Both the position numbers and the translations under genes were made by a program. DNA of 64,000 nucleotides from Pyrus communis (Eukaryota; Streptophyta; Magnoliopsida; Rosales; Rosaceae), in NCBI RefSeq assembly GCF_963583255.1, contig NC_084814.1, positions 22,523,262 to 22,587,261 of the forward strand, written 5' to 3'. Shown here one piece after another: positions 57,869-64,000 of the stretch (its first letter is position 1; each line of letters begins with the position of its first letter). The notes beneath the pieces were generated by a model that saw nothing but the letters and a program-made list of their open reading frames with translations, was not told the DNA's origin and made no database searches.

Positions 57869-60277
57869 ATGGGAAGTGAAAGGCTGGGAGAGAAGTTGAA
57901 TATAAGCGAGGAGCTTATCAAGAAAAGCTGCTCTCTTGCCTTCAAGGCACACAAATCCCCAGATGATCTGTTTCATGTGGAGGAATATGCTTCTGGATCA
58001 TCAGATGTTGTTTTCAGCTTCCCAGGATCTTGGTCTGTGGAGAGTTGGGCTTCTGGAGAAAGTGCTTTTGGGGAAAAAAAGATCCAACTTTCACTCTTTC
58101 CTTCCATGAAAAGCATAGGTCATTATGATGAAGCTGCAGGACCTGGTGGGCACCAAGATTTTGCCATTGCAAGTTTCAACCAAGCCTTTTTGCAGAAGTT
58201 TGAACATGTATTGCAGAATTCCCAGCTTAAAAATAAGGTATCAATTTGATATTGTTATTCATTTGCTATAGTTGCTAATTATAAATTTTTAATTTTGCCA
58301 CATAAACATTATATGTAAAAGAATGTAAAGTACTACGTCGAAAACTTAGACAAAATAAAACGCTATGTATAAGCGAGTGTATTCACAATAAAATTATACA
58401 AGTGCTAAAACTGACGCGGACTTTTCATGTATAAGCATTTGATAGCGTTACACTTTAAAGAAAAACACTTCAAATCCAATACTTCAGAAAAACTGTCTAC
58501 TGCGTGAAGATTTTTCCTCCTGATGTGCTATTTAAGTGCTTTTGCATAAAACGTATAGTTTTCAGAGCAATTTTCCTAGTTTACTAAACTATTAACATTT
58601 TGACATTTTGTAATAAAACCCGACACCTATTGGCTGTGCCTTAGTACGCACAAATATAATGTGTTGCGGGATGTTAATTAGTAACTCAGGTGGTCTTTCA
58701 TTCTTAATTCTCTCAGGTACAAGAGGTTGTCAATGAAAGGAAGAGAATAGTATTTACCGGCCACTCTACAGGCGGTGCAACTGCCGTGCTTGCCACAGTC
58801 TGGTGCTTTGAAAATTACCCGAAACAAAGCCATGAAACATTTTTCTGTGTGACTTTCGGGTCTCCCCTTATTGGTAACCATATTATTTCCCATGCTCTTA
58901 GGAGAGAAAATTGGTCTCAATACTTCATACATTTTGTCATGAGATATGACATTATCCCTCGGATTCTGCTTGCTCCGCTCTCTTCCATTCAACATGAATT
59001 CGAGAGGATCCTTCCCTTCTTCGACCCAAATTCCCCCGCCTATGCGAGTGAGTCGATTGGATCATCCCAGGAAGCCTTCCTTTTGTTTAGAAATGTGATG
59101 AGAAATGCAGCATCTCTTACAACTCATGCTGCTTCCAAACTACAGGGGAGTACCAACCCATTACTCGAAACTGTAAAAAAGTTCGTTAAGCTAAGCCCGT
59201 ACAAACCTTTCGGAACTTACATTTTTTGCACCGGCAACGGGAAACTGGTTGTCATGAAAAACCCTGAAGCTGTGCTGCAACTCTTGTTCTACTCGTGTCA
59301 ATTGAGCAGCGAAAGTGAAGGAGCAAGGATCGTGCTTAAATGCTTAAACGAGCATTTGGCCTACGAAAATGAGCTTGAAGGCAGCTTGGACATGCAGTGT
59401 GTGACTTATGATGATAACCTAGAAACGCTCCCCTTAGCCTCAGATGGTTTCTTTGATGACCTTGGCATGGTAAGTACTTTAATCGTTTCAATAATATTAC
59501 ATCACTTCTCTTCAAAATAGTACGCTCTAACTTTGTCGAAAATCGCAGAGCGAAAGGGCTAGATTATGCCTTCGCGCAGCAGGAGAATTCGAGAAGCAAA
59601 AACGAAGAAACCAGGAGAAAGTTGGTTCAAAACTGGAGATGATCACGAAACATTTGAAAATAATTGAAGACTACCGGGCCTTATGCGAGCACACTGTCGG
59701 ATATTACAAAGCCTTCAAAATTCATAAAAACAAGACAGATTTCGATGCTAATTTGAGCAGGATTGAGCTAACAGGTATAATGGATGAGGTCATTGAAATG
59801 TTCACAAGATACGACCTCCCCGATGAACTGGAGGCTACAAAAGAGTGGATAAATCTTGGAACTAGGTATCGCCGCCTTGTCGAGCCTCTCGATGTGGCTA
59901 ACTACTACAGGCACTCGAAGGACGAGGACACCAAATCCTATATGAAGAAAGGCAGGCCAACGCGCTTCAAATGGATGCAGAGATGGCTCGAGTATGAACA
60001 GAAACTGCAAACTGGTTCATGCGGGGAGTCTTGCTTCTGGGCAGAAGTGGAGGAGTTGCACAAGCTTTCCGGCAACTTTGTGGCGGTATACGAGGAAAGG
60101 GAGAGAGTTTTGAGAGTTCAGGAGCAAGTAGGGAAATGGATTCAGGACGGGGTGATCGGTAAGGATGTGTTGCTTAAGTCGTCCACCTTCGAGGAATGGT
60201 GGAGCAAACTTCCCGCTGACCTACAAACAGAAACGATTTCGCTACTTGTGAATGGTTTAGGAAATGTGCAAGCGTAA
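57869..60277 (+). CDS. EDS1: EDS1 lipase-like immune regulator, copy 2
   Basis: Three exons: 57869-58237, 58717-59469, 59549-60277; 1851 bases, 616 aa. The exon 2 and 3 lengths (753 and 729) are identical to copy 1. Seen: intact start MGSERLGEKLNISEELIKK, lipase-like motif FTGHSTGG, VTFGSPLIGN, VMRYDIIPRI, and an EP domain (HTVGYYKAFK, ANYYRHSKDEDTKSYMKKGR, GESCFWAEVEELHKLSGN, LKSSTFEEWWSKLP). The EP domain differs from copy 1 more than the lipase-like domain does, so the paralogues may differ in partner contacts; this is inference. Arabidopsis also has two tandem EDS1 genes here (At3g48090/At3g48080), although tandem pairs can arise independently. No sign of decay. Confidence 0.96.
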
Positions 60278-62149
60278 CAGTACGATGGTGTGCAAATTTG
60301 GTTCCAACGAGTGGGAACCGAGAATAAGATGTAGAGTCGTCTTCATTGTGTATGTCTAAATGTATGCCAGTTCCTGTAAGCCTTACAGAATAACAGCAAA
60401 ACCTGGATTTTTCGTGGATTTGTTCGTTTTCAAGATCAAACGCGAAATATAGAACTTGACACACCCCGTTCTGACGTACTCGAGATCAAACTAAAAAGAT
60501 TTACGCAGAACGGCACAACAGGATTCAATCTTATCATACATCCTACACCGGCACGTTAATTTGCTCGAGTGTGCTACAAATCACTTCCAGATAATACATT
60601 ATATGTTCCGAACGAATAACATGTATAAGATAACCAGAAGGGTCACAAAATAACATTAGTTTGCTGGACTGTCGGGAGCTTTTATAAATGGCTTCCCTAC
60701 TGCACATGCACAAGAGAGATCAGATTAGTTTGCTACAACGCGTTTTCAACACATGGAGGGAGTGCACAAAAGAACATCAACATTACTAATCAAGGTCATA
60801 GTCGACGAGAAGAAACACATAAAGCAAATACTAGTAATCACCATAAGAACTACGAATTCTAAAACGTAACAGTAAGCATCAAGACATGAATAGTTTCGTT
60901 ATGTGTAAAAGGCAAATTGGTGTATCAAACCATTCCATATATGAAGAAATGCAAGTGAAACATTTGAGTTTAATTTCCTTGCTACGGCTGCTTGAGAAAG
61001 AACAGAGAATCCATGTATACAGTCAAGTTAAACTGCAATAGAAATACGAAAAAAGCCATGAAAGATACAGACAAGTGAAACAGTGATAGAAACATGAAAA
61101 AACCCATGAAAAGCAGGACTTACAAGTGACCGGAGTCATTATCTCCAGGTTCCTGAGGGATAAAAGATACCCTCTGTATTTTTTTGTCGAAGGAGATAAA
61201 AGATAAATAGTACTAAATCAAATGCAACATAAGTCTAATACCTTCATGCCTTAAACATTTGACTAATCCATAGACAGAAGTTGAAAAGGTACATAGCCCT
61301 CGACAGAGGGGTTAAGACCCTCGACGATGGTACCAACACCGTCCTAAGCAAGAGAAGCTCCTAGGTTCCCTCTTGAAATTGTACCCTATTCTCTCACATG
61401 AAACATGTTACCAGCAAAAACTAATTGTAGATTACGGTTTGCTAATATCCATGTTAACCTTAAAAGACTGATGCCCATGTACAGAAATCTTACCCAGACG
61501 AAGCTCCACATGAAAATTCTACACACCATAACCTTAGAAAACTAAGATCCCCTACATTAGAAGTATAAACAGGTAAGTGTATAACATTGTTCTCAAAAGT
61601 TAAACAAATATATTAATGGACCACAAACAAGATCCGAAATTTCTAGATTACCATGACTTAACAGCTGAGATTAATGAAAGGGACCTCGCGTTTGAATCCA
61701 AATCCAGCCATAGAGATGTACAATTATGAAGAAACTATAGAGTTAAACCATTAGGAACAACTCATCCGGGATACGGATGGCTTCTACACCATTAATTAGA
61801 AATGAAAATAAACCAAAACTAAAATACGACAACCAAATACTACATAAAGGAAAAATTAAACTAAAAGAAGTAGCATACCAGAGAATAATTGATTCATGTA
61901 TTGAATTTCTATACCACCTTATATATTCACATAAGAACACCGAGTCACTGAGTTCTAAATCAGCAAATGCACCATACAGATAAGAACCAACTCAAAATAG
62001 AAGCAGGTCAATTCCGGGCGCTCAAAACCCTATATACCCACATCTAACTAGCTAAATCAAATTCTAACACTGTAAAACACACAAAACGGAGGACTCGAAA
62101 AACCAGAGACCAGCATACATACATAACTCACGAAAAGCAGAAGCTCTCC
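60278..62149. other. Spacer between EDS1 copy 2 and the RING gene
   Basis: EDS1 3' UTR on the left; on the right the 3' UTR of the minus-strand RING gene. On the minus strand 61124-61152 is bounded by an ACCTGGAG-containing exon-like piece with CCTCAG acceptor and GTAAGT donor, and CATGTGCAG precedes an exon-like piece at 60699. These may be spliced 3' UTR exons of the RING gene; not established. Confidence 0.4.
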
Positions 62150-63419
62150 TTAGGACCTTGTGATCATGCTACAAGAACGAGGCAGCTGAAATGTGAGACT
62201 TCCTCCATGCACACTTGTCTCTGCCTCAACAGGCTCATGCTCGTACGGCTTCCTGCAGCCAGGGCAGCGACCGTCCTCCTCCAGAATCCTATTGTGGCAG
62301 AAAAGGCAGAGCCGGAATCCGCACAAGCAAGGCAAAAAGCTCGTGTCCGTGAAATCCAAATCTTCATAGCATATAGGACACGAGGATGGCACGGCAACAC
62401 CATTATAGGCCCAAGGAACACCACTACAACTGTAATGTTTCCGGTTTGAATTCGGCAAGCTAAGCTGCTTAGCCAAATTGGGCAGACTCTGAGGCCGAAA
62501 TGCATCGTCAGGCCTCCAAGCATGGGCATTCCCCCAAGCTTTAGGGATAGCTCTGCCACACTGAGGGTTCAAATTCTCAACCCCATCGGACCCAATAGTC
62601 GTTTCCTGAGGAGAAACCATTTGAGCAATTGGCTCTGGGGGCGATTCTGGACATGGGATTTTCGGCTTCTCATCCGCAGCTAAGGCGTCAGCCACCGCTT
62701 CCCAATCGTCCAAGCAACCATCGTCACCACCAACTTCCTCATCCTCTGTGATATTACCAGAGCAACAGCCACCGCTGCTACTACTGCTGCTAGTAAAGGT
62801 AGTCTCGGAATAGTTGCTGCCCAAGACACTACTTGTCAAACTGGTCGGACTGTTCGACTCCAAATCGCTGTCATAGTGGTGGTGATGGTGGATCGATCCG
62901 TCAATCTGTCCACCTCTGGGCTTCATCTCCATATTACCAAATGAACGGTTGTTATTCCGCTCCTTGCCCACTTTAATGACGCCGTTCAGTTCCTCCTTGC
63001 AATCCTTGTTCTTCACAGCGCCTAAATCCCACCAAATCCAATCAATCAAATGCCAAAAACAATAAATTTTTACAGAAATCCCCACAAATCTCCGAAATTT
63101 AACAACATATACAATCACAAAGCAATTAAATGTATAAATTATAAGATCGCATGCACACCTTGAGAAAGCCATTGCTCCCGACGAACATCGAGCTTGCACT
63201 GCTTCAATTTGGCAGACCTGGCCTGAAAAATCCCCAAATAAATCAATCAAATCGTCAAAAATCAATCAAGAAACAAACTTTCGCACCTAGAATCTCAAGA
63301 AATCTAAAAAAAGAGGGAATTAAAATTTGAAATCTCACCCTCTTCTTCTTCCCCAAATCCCTGCCGCCGTTGTTCGGGGCTGCATGGACGGAGGCGCTGG
63401 TAATTGCATCGGAAAGCAT
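62150..63419 (-). CDS. C4C4 RING-finger protein (At3g48070-like)
   Basis: Three exons, 5' to 3': 63419-63339, 63222-63159, 63021-62150; 1017 bases, 338 aa. Seen: a basic N-terminus (GKKKRARSAKLKQCKLDVRR), a His run, a Ser-rich stretch (SETTFTSSSSSSGGCC), a conserved WGNAHAWRPDDAFRPQSLPN segment, and a C-terminal RING. The RING reads CPICYEDLDFTDTSFLPC, CGFRLCLFCHNRI, RCPGCRKPYE: eight cysteines and no zinc-binding His, as in CNOT4-type RINGs. Probably an E3 ubiquitin ligase; substrate unknown. Placed beside EDS1 as in Arabidopsis. The open frame upstream of exon 3 (to 63265) is intron read-through, not coding. Confidence 0.9.
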
Positions 63420-64000
63420 TGTTCCTGTCTCAACGGACGGATTCAAAATTCCAAAGATTCACAGAAAAACCCTAAAATTTGGTAAAAATCTTCAAGAGAT
63501 TGAGAGAGAGAGAACAGGATGGATAACGGAAATTCGTAAACTTCTCTGCTCCGCTCGCCCTTTCGTGCTTCTAGAAACGTCTGGGTGAGTTACATTTATA
63601 TAGCGGTTTATTCACGTAAATGCCCCTGTATTTTATTTAATTTTCGGGCTTGTCCCATTGAGGTTTACAGAATTTTGATCCCTTTTTAGGGAATTATTTA
63701 TGTACGGAAAGGGTGTTTTTGTAAAGTGCTTTTAACGAAAAAACGTGCATGATTCCGCTTCACGGAGACTTTAAATCCGATACGCCATCGTTTCAGGTTT
63801 TGATTCTCTAGGAATTTTTATCTTTTGAATAATTACAAAAATATTGGTGCACGAACGTAAAAGTAAATTCCAGATGAGATACACTTAATTACACATTAAT
63901 ATCGATAACCTTCTTAATTTATTTTTTAAAAATTAAAATTAAATTAAATAAATAAATTTACTGTACTTCAAGTATTTCTTAATCCTTATAATATTAATTC
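63420..64000. other. RING gene leader and AT-rich flank
   Basis: A GC-richer leader with a GAGAGAGAG run lies at 63510-63517, followed by AT-rich sequence to the window edge. No gene seen. Confidence 0.55.

Noticed and set aside
63022..63265. N-terminal extension of the RING ORF to 63265
   Set aside because: It reads through introns with clear AG acceptor and GT donor sites; the spliced model from 63419 is conserved and in frame.

Overview
This is nuclear DNA from a flowering plant. Almost every gene is split by GT-AG introns, the spacers are AT-rich and full of MITE-like and foldback repeats, and the genes are plant families (ALDH10, KONJAC, PPR, SGS3, type-A response regulator, EDS1). Protein and repeat style suggest a woody eudicot, possibly Rosaceae (apple/pear group); that placement is inference. 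There are no operons or CRISPR arrays, and no new multi-gene system is evident. The most unusual structure is the tandem EDS1 locus on the right.

Layout, left to right: 3' part of an ALDH10 aminoaldehyde dehydrogenase (+, cut by the left edge); complete KONJAC/GMPPA-like nucleotidyl-transferase-fold gene (+); atypical E2F gene DEL/E2Fe (-) with a perfect E2F site upstream; OTP43-like PPR gene (-); intronless, C-terminally short SGS3-like gene (+); APC8/CDC23 (+); B12D-like gene (-); tRNA-Asp(GUC) (-); six-copy 84-bp minisatellite; RS-domain nuclear protein gene (-). Then follow about 7.6 kb without a recognised gene but with a ~1-kb foldback, and a type-A cytokinin response regulator (+).

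From 41.5 to 47.4 kb lie a decayed formin copy and a SufE-like gene split by a young gag-only LTR retrotransposon (two 591-bp LTRs, 5-bp target duplication). From 50.1 to 60.3 kb is the EDS1 array: a full copy with a displaced start codon, a gutted middle copy reduced to a 3' fragment beside an SRO (PARP-RST) pseudogene and a palindromic foldback, and a second full copy. A C4C4 RING-finger gene (-) closes the window.

From memory of Arabidopsis gene order, the window looks like the union of two related Arabidopsis segments. One is At3g48170 to At3g48070 (ALDH10A9, DEL1, APC8, B12D, RS protein, ARR5, EDS1 pair, RING). The other is At1g74920 to At1g74870 (ALDH10A8, KJC1, OTP43, ARR15, RING). The order is therefore probably ancestral, with SGS3-like, SufE-like, formin and SRO sequences as extra pieces. 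The genes act in unrelated processes: aldehyde detoxification, GDP-mannose supply, cell cycle, organelle RNA, cytokinin and immunity.

Exon coordinates were read by eye from splice motifs and frame continuity. Every complete model given sums to a whole number of codons.
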